From the NCBI GenBank assembly GCA_021443065.1, contig JABUUR010000310.1:1-5051 (forward strand): a stretch of DNA of 5,051 nucleotides. Direction: 5' to 3'. A model generated the notes under the pieces. That model did no database searches and was not told the origin of the DNA. It saw only the letters and a list, made by a program, of their open reading frames with translations. The stretch comes from Fibrobacter sp. GTDB lineage: Bacteria; Fibrobacterota; Fibrobacteria; Fibrobacterales; Fibrobacteraceae. The position numbers and the translations under genes were made by a program. Every line of letters begins with the position of its first letter. Positions within the stretch are counted from its first letter, which is position 1. Below, piece after piece: positions 1 to 5,034 of the stretch.

Positions 1-18
1 AAGCATTTCTTAGCGCTT
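1..18. repeat. 18-bp direct repeat, left copy
   Basis: The sequence AAGCATTTCTTAGCGCTT is repeated without mismatch at 5034-5051, in the same orientation. It forms the first half of the palindrome at 6-31. No integrase or transposase gene lies between the copies, so an attachment-site role is not supported. A dispersed intergenic repeat family is the simpler reading. Confidence 0.85.
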
Positions 19-31
19 TAGCGCTTAGAAA
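6..31. repeat. 26-bp imperfect palindrome
   Basis: Bases 6-17 pair with 20-31 around a TT centre, with one T-T mismatch at 11/26. The core is two AGCGCT palindromes. It could form a hairpin in RNA or a cruciform in DNA. It lies downstream of the minus-strand FISUMP lipoprotein gene and could help end its transcription, although no long T tract follows. Its 5' half recurs at the right end of the window. Confidence 0.6.
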
Positions 32-37
32 GACTTG

Positions 38-50
38 TCCACGTAGTGGA
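38..50. repeat. small hairpin TCCAC-GTA-GTGGA
   Basis: A 5-bp perfect stem (38-42 with 46-50) has a three-base loop. It sits between the 26-bp palindrome and the tandem GC-rich units and appears to be one module of the composite intergenic repeat. Confidence 0.5.
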
Positions 51-123
51 TGACAGTGCGAGTAGGGATCCCGGCGCGGAGGCCGGGATGACAGTGCGAG
101 GAAGGATCCCGGCGAGGAGGCCG
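48..123. repeat. two tandem 38-bp palindromic units
   Basis: Bases 48-85 and 86-123 match at 35 of 38 positions. Each unit starts GGATGACAGTGCGAG and contains ATCCCGGC followed by GCCGGG about 6 bp later. In unit 1 the stem 68-75/82-89 is a perfect 8 bp. In unit 2 the nearby stem is 6 bp (108-113/120-125), and an alternative 8-bp partner lies at 136-143. The layout resembles REP-like interspersed palindromic elements. The hairpins follow the stop codon of the minus-strand lipoprotein gene and could stabilise or terminate its transcript. Confidence 0.75.
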
Positions 124-145
124 GGGCAGGCTTAGGCCGGGATGA
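121..145. repeat. GC-rich composite repeat, left copy
   Basis: CCGGGGCAG (121-129) is followed directly by GCTTAGGCCGGGATGA (130-145). The same two blocks occur in the same orientation at 5000-5034, but there a 10-bp palindromic insert (CCCGGGGCTG) separates them. This shows that the two ends of the window carry members of one repeat family. Confidence 0.75.
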
Positions 146-152
146 CTGTTTG

Positions 153-1085
153 CTAGTCCTTGAGACAGCGGAGACTTGCCGCGTGCTCGGGCTTGAATTT
201 TTCGAACTTGGCGATGTCCTTGTCGTGGTAGAACGTAAGGACTTCACCGTTGCTCACCCAGAAGTAGGCCTTTTGTCCGGCACCCTCGAATTTGCGTTCT
301 TTCAGAGGAACATCGCTTGTGGAAAAGTGGCCTCCACCGGCCTTTGCTCCAAAGCCGTATTCATCCTTGCCGTTGCCGTAGATGGCGGTGCCTTTCAGGG
401 GATCCCAGCCGTAGCCGGCCTTCAAGGCGACTCCGGGCTTGTTGTTTGCACTTGCGAAAGTCAACAGCACCTGCCATTCTTCCTTGGAAGGCATGTGAAA
501 ACCTTCGAGGCAGGCCTTTTGTGCGTTCTCGAAATCGTAGAGACGCCCCCAGTGGTTGCATTGGGCGCAAAGGGCCCCGCTTGCGGTGGCGTAGTTCATG
601 TTCTCCGCGGTCCACAGTTGGGTGCCAATGCGAATCCATTCGTAGGAGTAGCCGTCGCGGGGATCCTTGTAACTGCCGCTGGTGGCGGGCTCGCCGTCTT
701 CACCGAAATACTCGCCGAACTCAATTTGCTTGTTCTGCCTGTAGTTGGCCTTGGACGCTAGTTTTCCGTTTTTATGGTAACGGGTGACCAGGCCCTCGAT
801 ATAGCCGTCGGCGTAGTTGTACTCGGCCTGCAAGGTGCCGTCTTCGAAGTATTCCCTGGAAACACCCTGGCGACGGTCGTTTTCGTACATGGCCTCACGC
901 TTCAAGTTGCCGTTTTCGTAGTATTCCTTTTCCGGACCCTGCTTCTTATCGTCTACGTAGGTAGTCTCGGAACGGATTTTGCCGTTGGGATATGTTTCGG
1001 TACGAACGTCTTCGCAGCCGGTCAGTGTTGAAATTGCCAAAAGGCATCCGGTAATGGCTGCGCTCACCCATTTCGTCTTGTTCAT
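153..1085 (-). CDS. lipoprotein: MORN-type repeats fused to FISUMP domain
   Basis: The 310-residue protein starts at the ATG at 1085, chosen because AGAGGG lies 5 bases upstream and the N-terminus is a lipoprotein signal: basic start, hydrophobic stretch at 8-22, lipobox LTGC with Cys24. The frame stays open further upstream, but that part would overlap the GH8 gene and hide the signal. Residues about 32-125 hold four repeats of roughly 23 residues of the YxNGxL/xxxxxYxxxxxxG type (MORN_2, YwqK-like), with a fifth degenerate one at 126-138. Residues about 140-310 are a FISUMP domain: DxRDGxxYxW, IGTQLWTAENMNYA (153-166), GRLYDF (180-185), C192, GFHMPSKEEW (195-204) and a final LRCLKD. It is probably membrane-anchored, facing the periplasm or cell surface. 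The family's function is unknown. It follows the GH8 gene by 38 bp on the same strand, so co-transcription is likely. Confidence 0.9.
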   Translation of the reverse strand: MNKTKWVSAAITGCLLAISTLTGCEDVRTETYPNGKIRSETTYVDDKKQGPEKEYYENGNLKREAMYENDRRQGVSREYFEDGTLQAEYNYADGYIEGLVTRYHKNGKLASKANYRQNKQIEFGEYFGEDGEPATSGSYKDPRDGYSYEWIRIGTQLWTAENMNYATASGALCAQCNHWGRLYDFENAQKACLEGFHMPSKEEWQVLLTFASANNKPGVALKAGYGWDPLKGTAIYGNGKDEYGFGAKAGGGHFSTSDVPLKERKFEGAGQKAYFWVSNGEVLTFYHDKDIAKFEKFKPEHAASLRCLKD

Positions 1086-1095
1086 ATTGTCCCTC

Positions 1096-1135
1096 TTTAA
1101 AAAATGAATTTTAAAAGTGAAATTTAAAAGTGAAT
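1096..1135. repeat. AT-rich 13-bp tandem repeat at the GH8 stop codon
   Basis: TTTAAAAGTGAA occurs at 1110-1121 and again at 1123-1134, giving a 13-bp period. A weaker third copy starts near 1096. The copy at 1123-1134 holds the last codons and stop of the GH8 gene, so the other copies are duplicated gene-end sequence in the spacer before the FISUMP lipoprotein gene. The pattern suggests replication slippage. Confidence 0.65.
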
Positions 1136-2236
1136 TTTGCCTGCGGTCGCAAGCAGGCCTATCATGTACAGCATACCGTCGTAATAGCGCCAAAAGCGGC
1201 AGGGAACAGAGAGCGCCGCCAGGTTCTTTACGAAAGGCTTGATCAGGGAGTCCTCGGAATCAAGGACCTGGGTTGCCGCCGCGTTCATGGCGATGAGGCC
1301 CGGTGTGGCTGCCCTGCCTTGACGTGGGAAATCCCCACCGTCTACGGCGTAGTCTGCCAGATAGGGCCTGCGGCTTTCGAAGAAGAACAGCATTCTTTCG
1401 CAAATGTCCTTTTCGTACTTGCTTCCGCGGAACAGGGTATAGTCCAGGCTCAAGTTCAAGGCCACGCGCCAGGCGTCGCCGCTGAAGCAGTTGCTTTCGG
1501 GGTACCACGGGGTTGCCCTGGGAGTGCCGTCGAATTCGGAGTATTCAGAACAAAGACCTGTTTCGTAATGGGCGGCCTTCTGGATGTACTCGATGCTCTT
1601 TTCGGCGACGTCCAGCCAGGAGTTGTCGCCCGTAGCCTCGGCGAATGCCCGGTAGAATGCGATGGTATGGTAACTGGGGTCCGTAAAGTCGTTGCCCGTT
1701 ACCGGAGAAAAACGGATCATGAGCCGCTCCGGATCGATGATGGATCGAACTTCGCCGCTTTGAGGCTTGTGACGCATCAGGTTGATCAGGTCCACGGCCT
1801 CTTGTTTTAAATCGGGACGGTTGAACCGGTCTGCGGCAAGGAGCAGCGCCATGGCGATGTATTCTTCGCTATCGGGGGCGGAACCCGGGTCTATCATGGA
1901 AAAATCGGTGGTGGACAACTGCCAGGAGAAGTGCCCTTCGTGAGGTCCGCTGTTATTGCGCAGATAGCGCTTTGTAAAATTCCAGAGCTTGTCGAACTGT
2001 TTTTCGTGGTCGGTAAGGGCGCAGATGTACATGCCGTAACTCATGCCCTCGGATCGGATGTCGTCGTGGCCGATATCTACGATGTAGGACATGTCGTCGG
2101 AAGCTTCGAAACAAACTCTTTCGTCTATGGGGTCACCTTCGAACAACTTGCTGTATGCGTTTTGTATAAGTTGGTTGGCAAAATTGGGGCCGTAGCCCGC
2201 TTCCACAAACATGTCTCTCGGTTTGTAACGATCCAT
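1124..2236 (-). CDS. glycoside hydrolase family 8, exo-oligoxylanase (Rex)-like
   Basis: The 370-residue protein begins at the ATG at 2236, with AAGGAAG 7 bases upstream. A longer frame would run into the divergent gene. It resembles GH8 reducing-end xylose-releasing exo-oligoxylanases (Rex, EC 3.2.1.156), which invert the anomeric centre and remove xylose from the reducing end of short xylo-oligosaccharides. Visible marks are the GH8 signature SEGMSYGM (62-69) with the likely general acid Glu63, Asp122 in PDSEEY, FTDPSYH (184-190), and FSGDAWRV (251-258) with the likely general base Asp254. The end motif RYYDGMLYMIGLLATAG (350-366) also fits Rex. Length is close to the family norm of about 380. 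No signal peptide or carbohydrate-binding module is seen, so it probably acts in the cytoplasm on imported oligosaccharides. The Rex His loop appears altered (near 309-314), so exact specificity is less sure than family membership. Confidence 0.9.
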   Translation of the reverse strand: MDRYKPRDMFVEAGYGPNFANQLIQNAYSKLFEGDPIDERVCFEASDDMSYIVDIGHDDIRSEGMSYGMYICALTDHEKQFDKLWNFTKRYLRNNSGPHEGHFSWQLSTTDFSMIDPGSAPDSEEYIAMALLLAADRFNRPDLKQEAVDLINLMRHKPQSGEVRSIIDPERLMIRFSPVTGNDFTDPSYHTIAFYRAFAEATGDNSWLDVAEKSIEYIQKAAHYETGLCSEYSEFDGTPRATPWYPESNCFSGDAWRVALNLSLDYTLFRGSKYEKDICERMLFFFESRRPYLADYAVDGGDFPRQGRAATPGLIAMNAAATQVLDSEDSLIKPFVKNLAALSVPCRFWRYYDGMLYMIGLLATAGKIHF

Positions 2237-2313
2237 TGAACATCTTCCTTTATCTTGCTCGCATCCCTTTACCGCTAAGATAAATAATTCATATCTTTGT
2301 GGTGAGGTAAGAT
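2237..2313. promoter_or_regulatory. divergent promoter region between GH8 and flavoprotein genes
   Basis: This 77-bp spacer separates two head-to-head genes, so at least one promoter for each strand should lie in or near it. It holds Shine-Dalgarno sequences for both genes: AAGGAAG on the minus strand (2244-2250) and GGTGAGG on the plus strand (2301-2307, 6 bases before the ATG). The middle (2276-2297) is AT-rich. I could not fix convincing -35/-10 pairs on either strand. Confidence 0.5.
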
Positions 2314-3177
2314 ATGTCAGATATGTTGATTTTAGGTTATGGACCGGCAGGTGTGTCGGCTGCATTGTACGGTTTACGTTCAAATCTGGACGTTCAACTG
2401 GTGGGCAAGGATAGCGGAGCCCTTCAGAAGGCCCATTTGATTGAAAATTACTACGGCCTTGAACGGCCCTTGTCTGGCCCCGAACTTGTGGAGACTGGAA
2501 AAAAACAGGCACTGGCCCTGGGAGCAAAAATCGACGAGGATGAAATCACAGACTTGATGTTCGACGGCTCGGAATTTGTGGCCTCGGGGCTCAAGGGGGT
2601 GTATCGCGGGAAGACTTGCATCATGGCCACGGGCTCCGCCCGCAAAAAGCAGCCTCTGGCTGGCATGGCCGAACTGGAAGGACATGGCGTGAGTTATTGC
2701 GCTGTTTGCGATGCCTTTTTCTACCGTCAAAAGAATGTGGCGGTGCTTGGGTCCGGCGAGTATGCGCTGCACGAGGCTTGCGAACTTTTGCAGGTGGCCT
2801 CCGGCGTGACCTTGCTTACCAACGGCGAACCGCTGACTGCGGAATTCCCTGAAACCATCAGGATTGAAACCCGGAAATTGAAAGGCCTGGTGGGGGAGGG
2901 CTCTTTTAAGGGAGTCCTGTTTGATGACGATTCCGAAGGCAATTTCGACGGGCTGTTTGTGGCCTTGGGAAGCGCCAATGCTACGGATCTGGCCCTGAAG
3001 GCCGGAGCTGCCTTTGACCGGGGCAAACTTGTTTTTGACGAGAACCTGATGTCTACGGTGCCAGGGCTCTATGTCGCGGGGGATTGTACCGGCGGAATTC
3101 TCCAGGTGTCTGTGGCGGTGGGCGAAGGCGCAAAGGCCGGACTTGCCGCCATTAAGTACCTGCGGGAAAACAGATGA
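2314..3177 (+). CDS. thioredoxin-reductase-like flavoprotein, NADPH motif missing
   Basis: The 287-residue protein starts at the ATG at 2314, after GGTGAGG. It has the low-molecular-weight thioredoxin reductase fold pattern: FAD-binding GYGPAG (8-13), ATGS (105-108), redox pair C129-AV-C132 followed by D133, and the second FAD motif GDCTGG (256-261). The central domain has GSGEYA (146-151) in place of GGGDSA, and TNGEP (169-173) where NADPH enzymes carry the HRRxxxR arginines that bind the 2'-phosphate. The motif CTGGxxQxxxAVGEG (258-272) also resembles the clostridial-type ferredoxin-linked flavin thioredoxin reductases (FFTR). It probably reduces a thioredoxin or similar disulfide, with electrons perhaps from ferredoxin or flavodoxin. 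Other possibilities are an NADH enzyme or a specialised disulfide oxidoreductase. It lies 114 bp before the radical SAM gene on the same strand. Confidence 0.88.
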   Translation: MSDMLILGYGPAGVSAALYGLRSNLDVQLVGKDSGALQKAHLIENYYGLERPLSGPELVETGKKQALALGAKIDEDEITDLMFDGSEFVASGLKGVYRGKTCIMATGSARKKQPLAGMAELEGHGVSYCAVCDAFFYRQKNVAVLGSGEYALHEACELLQVASGVTLLTNGEPLTAEFPETIRIETRKLKGLVGEGSFKGVLFDDDSEGNFDGLFVALGSANATDLALKAGAAFDRGKLVFDENLMSTVPGLYVAGDCTGGILQVSVAVGEGAKAGLAAIKYLRENR

Positions 3178-3185
3178 CATTGATT

Positions 3186-3201
3186 CCCTTTTTTGGAAGG
3201 G
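3186..3201 (+). terminator. weak hairpin after the flavoprotein gene
   Basis: CCCTT (3186-3190) pairs with AAGGG (3197-3201) across a six-base loop, 8 bp after the stop codon. The following bases (TCTTATGCTTTTT) are only partly T-rich, so termination would be weak. The right arm also reads as a strong ribosome binding sequence, GGAAGGG, before a 10-codon reading frame at 3206-3238, so the element may have a different role. Confidence 0.3.
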
Positions 3202-3205
3202 TCTT

Positions 3206-3238
3206 ATGCTTTTTAGCCTGTTGTTTTGTGTAAAGTAA
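3206..3238 (+). CDS. possible 10-codon leader peptide
   Basis: The frame reads MLFSLLFCVK and then a stop. GGAAGGG (3195-3201) lies 4 bases before its ATG, a better ribosome binding sequence than the one before the radical SAM gene downstream. The peptide is short and hydrophobic with one cysteine. It could be a translated leader that affects expression of the gene at 3292, or a chance occurrence. Such a short frame cannot be judged by composition, so confidence is low. Confidence 0.2.
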   Translation: MLFSLLFCVK

Positions 3239-3277
3239 CAATCTGCGCTGGATATCATAATACAGCGAAAAAAAATA

Positions 3278-3305
3278 CGTCGGATAACAAAATGCGTCGG
3301 ATAAC
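3278..3305 (+). repeat. 11-bp direct repeat across a start codon
   Basis: CGTCGGATAAC occurs at 3278-3288 and 3295-3305, a 17-bp period, with the proposed ATG of the radical SAM gene (3292) between them. The second copy encodes residues 2-5. It may be a small tandem duplication, or paired sites for a regulator or RNA at the translation start. Confidence 0.5.
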
Positions 3306-4257
3306 GCTACTTACGAACCCGGATGTTTGCAATCTCCGATGCCCGCTCTGTTTTTTAAACCAGAGGGGTTTTGGGCTTGACCTGGGTGAAATGAACTGGA
3401 ACGTGGCAAAGGCCGCGGTAGAAAAATATGCTTTGAAACCTGCGGAACGGGATGTTTTGAAGAGCCATGGTTCTGCATTGCAAGAGGTGATTCCCAGCAC
3501 CATGGGGGAGCCGTTACTTTATACGCATTTTGACGAACTTTTGGACTTGTGCCGCTTGTTAAAGGTGAAAGTCAACTTGACAACCAACGGGACTTTTCCA
3601 GGATTCTGGGGTACTGACGACGGCATGAAAAAATTGCTTGATTGCTGCAGTGATATTAAGGTGAGCACCTTGGCTTCGGAATGCTTTGAGGGGTGGAAAT
3701 CCAATGTGGAAAAACTGGCGGAAATAAAAAAGAGGTGCGGTGGCGAAACGTCCGTGATTTCGCTGCAGGTGACGCTCCATAAGGAAAACTTGATGATGGT
3801 TCCCGAGGTCATTGCCTGGGCGGAAGCGGTGGGGGTCGCTCGCATCAAGTGGAACACTGTGATTTTCTTGAGCACTGCCCCGAGGTTTCTGGTAGAAAAA
3901 TACGGCTTGAGCAGGGAATGTACGGACCAGGTTCGTCGTTTCGTGAAAGGCTTTGCTGCTATGGGAGGCGGTATTAAACACGAAGGGAACTTGTTCTTTG
4001 AAAAGCGGGTGGATGGACGGCTGCCTGATGGTTCTGCGCAGGACAAAATTGAAGTCGAGGCGCTTTCACCGGAAGGTTCACTGCCGGAAGCTTCATTGTC
4101 GGAAGGTTCTGCGCAAGACCTCGATCGCTGCGGTTTTGCAGATGAACTCTGGATTTTGCCTGATGGCACGGAACAGCGCTGCCCCAATCCTGAGCGGCGC
4201 TTTGGTAACCCGAGGGCGCCCGAGGCGCAGTGCCGCAATTGCCCCATGGGGCGGTAA
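3292..4257 (+). CDS. radical SAM protein with Twitch-type C-terminal Fe-S site
   Basis: The 321-residue protein has the radical SAM motif C13-x3-C17-x2-C20, which binds the [4Fe-4S] cluster that cleaves S-adenosylmethionine. MGEP (71-74) corresponds to the GGEP motif and TTNG (97-100) follows. The C-terminus has C280-x11-G292-x4-C297 and C314-x2-C317. This fits the CX9-15GX4C pattern of SPASM/Twitch domains, and four cysteines suggest one auxiliary cluster (Twitch) rather than two. Residues about 244-277 are a low-complexity Ser/Glu/Pro/Gly linker made of DNA repeats. The ATG at 3292 puts the motif close to the N-terminus, as expected; only a weak GGA precedes it. The frame also opens at TTG 3226, without a ribosome binding site. 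Substrate unknown: no peptide precursor is evident nearby. It could modify a peptide or protein, or a small molecule. Confidence 0.85.
   Translation: MRRITLLTNPDVCNLRCPLCFLNQRGFGLDLGEMNWNVAKAAVEKYALKPAERDVLKSHGSALQEVIPSTMGEPLLYTHFDELLDLCRLLKVKVNLTTNGTFPGFWGTDDGMKKLLDCCSDIKVSTLASECFEGWKSNVEKLAEIKKRCGGETSVISLQVTLHKENLMMVPEVIAWAEAVGVARIKWNTVIFLSTAPRFLVEKYGLSRECTDQVRRFVKGFAAMGGGIKHEGNLFFEKRVDGRLPDGSAQDKIEVEALSPEGSLPEASLSEGSAQDLDRCGFADELWILPDGTEQRCPNPERRFGNPRAPEAQCRNCPMGR
4030..4119 (+). repeat. in-frame repeats inside the radical SAM gene
   Basis: GGTTCTGCGCA(G/A)GAC occurs at 4030-4044 and 4105-4119, 75 bp (25 codons) apart. Between about 4065 and 4108 lie three 12-15 bp units of the type TTCAxxGxCGGAAGxT, encoding SPEG, SLPEA and SLSEG. 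All changes keep the reading frame. The repeats form the linker between the radical SAM core and the Twitch cysteines. Confidence 0.75.
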
Positions 4258-4293
4258 AGGCGGGCTCAGTCGACGTGACCTACAAGTGCTGTA

Positions 4294-4326
4294 GTCTCAA
4301 TTGCTATTTTTGAGACGTTCTTTTTT
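4294..4326 (+). terminator. likely intrinsic terminator after the radical SAM gene
   Basis: GTCTCAA (4294-4300) pairs perfectly with TTGAGAC (4310-4316) across a nine-base loop, followed by GTTCTTTTTT (4317-4326). The stem is only 7 bp with three G-C pairs, so strength may be modest. The T tract ends just before the ribosome binding sequence of the next gene (AGGTGG, 4329-4334), so the hairpin could also act as an attenuator in the leader of the FISUMP gene. Confidence 0.5.
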
Positions 4327-4337
4327 GCAGGTGGAAA

Positions 4338-4934
4338 ATGATTCGTTTGCTGGTGTCGATTGCTGTTGTTTTCTTGATGGTTGTGCCGTCCTTTGCCGCA
4401 AAAAAGGCAAACCAGATGGTTGATTCCCGTGACAAGCAAAAATACCGCACGGTCTCAATTGCCGGGTTGCAATGGATGGCGGACAACCTGAATTACGAAA
4501 TGGAAGGAAGTTTTTGCTACAAGGATGACGCAGACCAGTGCATGGCCTACGGTCGGCTGTACACCTGGGCTGCAGCAAAAAAGGCGTGCCCCGCAGGATT
4601 CCGCCTGCCCACCCACGAAGACTTTGAAAGCTTGTGGAATGCAGCCGGTTCCGATTTCAACGCGGGGTATCTCTTAAAGACAAATTATGGTTGGAACGGT
4701 GACACCAATGGCAACGACACCTTGAAATTCAGCGCCATGCCGGCGGGGAACCGCTTTGACGACGAAACCTACGGCAACATGATGAAATTCGCCTTCTTCT
4801 GGAGTTCCGACGATTCTTCCGAAGGTGTCGCCCAGGGGAATGCCCGGGTGTGGTACTTGACTTCAAAATCCATGGCCTTCGGGTACATGGCCAAGCCCAA
4901 GGAATTCGGGTTTTCCGTCAGGTGCGTCAAGTAA
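4338..4934 (+). CDS. secreted single-domain FISUMP protein
   Basis: The 198-residue protein starts at the ATG at 4338, with AGGTGG ending 3 bases before it. Residues 1-20 are a signal peptide: Arg3, a hydrophobic core from 4 to 16, and a probable signal peptidase I site after SFA (18-20). There is no lipobox cysteine. The rest is one FISUMP domain: DSRDKQKYRTVSIAGLQWM (29-47), ADNLNY (48-53), C60 and C68, GRLYTWAAAKKACPAGFRLP (72-91), FSAMPAG (131-137), FAFFWSS (151-157) and the family's usual end GFSVRCVK (191-198). It is probably periplasmic or extracellular. The family is greatly expanded in Fibrobacter and has no established function. It is shorter than the other FISUMP protein here, which has extra repeats and a lipid anchor. 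The gene sits 80 bp after the radical SAM gene, behind a likely terminator, so it may be transcribed separately. Confidence 0.9.
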   Translation: MIRLLVSIAVVFLMVVPSFAAKKANQMVDSRDKQKYRTVSIAGLQWMADNLNYEMEGSFCYKDDADQCMAYGRLYTWAAAKKACPAGFRLPTHEDFESLWNAAGSDFNAGYLLKTNYGWNGDTNGNDTLKFSAMPAGNRFDDETYGNMMKFAFFWSSDDSSEGVAQGNARVWYLTSKSMAFGYMAKPKEFGFSVRCVK

Positions 4935-4941
4935 AGATCCT

Positions 4942-4986
4942 CCCCATACGGGGAACAGCCACACTAAGGGTGGAGCCCTAAGTGTG
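4942..4986. terminator. two hairpins downstream of the FISUMP gene
   Basis: CCCC-ATAC-GGGG (4942-4953) is a small stem 7 bp after the stop codon. A second hairpin pairs 4960-4970 with 4976-4986, with 10 of 11 bases matched (one A-A mismatch) around the loop TGGAG. Neither is followed by a T tract, so a classic intrinsic terminator is doubtful. They may protect the mRNA end or belong to the dispersed repeat that continues to the window end. Confidence 0.4.
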
Positions 4987-4999
4987 TTGCACCGGCTCC

Positions 5000-5034
5000 C
5001 CGGGGCAGCCCGGGGCTGGCTTAGGCCGGGATGA
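5000..5034. repeat. GC-rich composite repeat, right copy
   Basis: CCGGGGCAG (5000-5008), then CCCGGGGCTG (5009-5018), then GCTTAGGCCGGGATGA (5019-5034). The first and last blocks match the left-end copy at 121-145 exactly; the middle 10 bp is absent there. The CAGCC/GGCTG arms (5006-5010 and 5014-5018) make the insert self-complementary, so it may be a duplicated or inserted palindromic module. Confidence 0.75.

Noticed and set aside
48..123. Possible CRISPR array from the tandem units
   Set aside because: The units are contiguous with no unique spacers, there are only two, and no cas gene is present.
150..761. Plus-strand open frame of 203 codons at the left end
   Set aside because: It is antisense to the lipoprotein gene, has no recognisable motif, and the minus-strand frame has a signal peptide, MORN repeats and a FISUMP domain.
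1086..1193. Upstream extension of the lipoprotein reading frame
   Set aside because: It would overlap the end of the GH8 gene and bury the lipoprotein signal peptide; the ATG at 1085 has a proper ribosome binding sequence.
1130..1810. Plus-strand open frame of 226 codons
   Set aside because: It lies antisense to the GH8 gene, whose catalytic motifs are clear; the plus-strand product has no domain-like features.
2237..2527. Upstream extension of the GH8 reading frame
   Set aside because: The extension would overlap the divergent flavoprotein gene and has no family-like residues; a good ribosome binding sequence precedes the ATG at 2236.
2380..3258. Minus-strand open frame of 292 codons
   Set aside because: It is antisense to the flavoprotein gene, which has intact FAD and CxxC motifs. 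The minus-strand product shows no recognisable family pattern.
3226..3291. TTG start for the radical SAM gene, adding 22 residues
   Set aside because: No ribosome binding sequence precedes the TTG and the added residues are not family-like; the ATG at 3292 places the CxxxCxxC motif near the N-terminus as usual. This choice remains moderately uncertain.
3519..4247. Minus-strand open frame of 242 codons
   Set aside because: It is antisense to the radical SAM gene; its Ser-rich stretch is only the reverse reading of the repeat linker.
3178..4337. Peptide precursor for a radical SAM-modified peptide system
   Set aside because: Both spacers around the radical SAM gene were read for a short cysteine- or glycine-rich precursor. 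Only a 10-codon hydrophobic frame appeared, which is too short for a typical leader plus core peptide.
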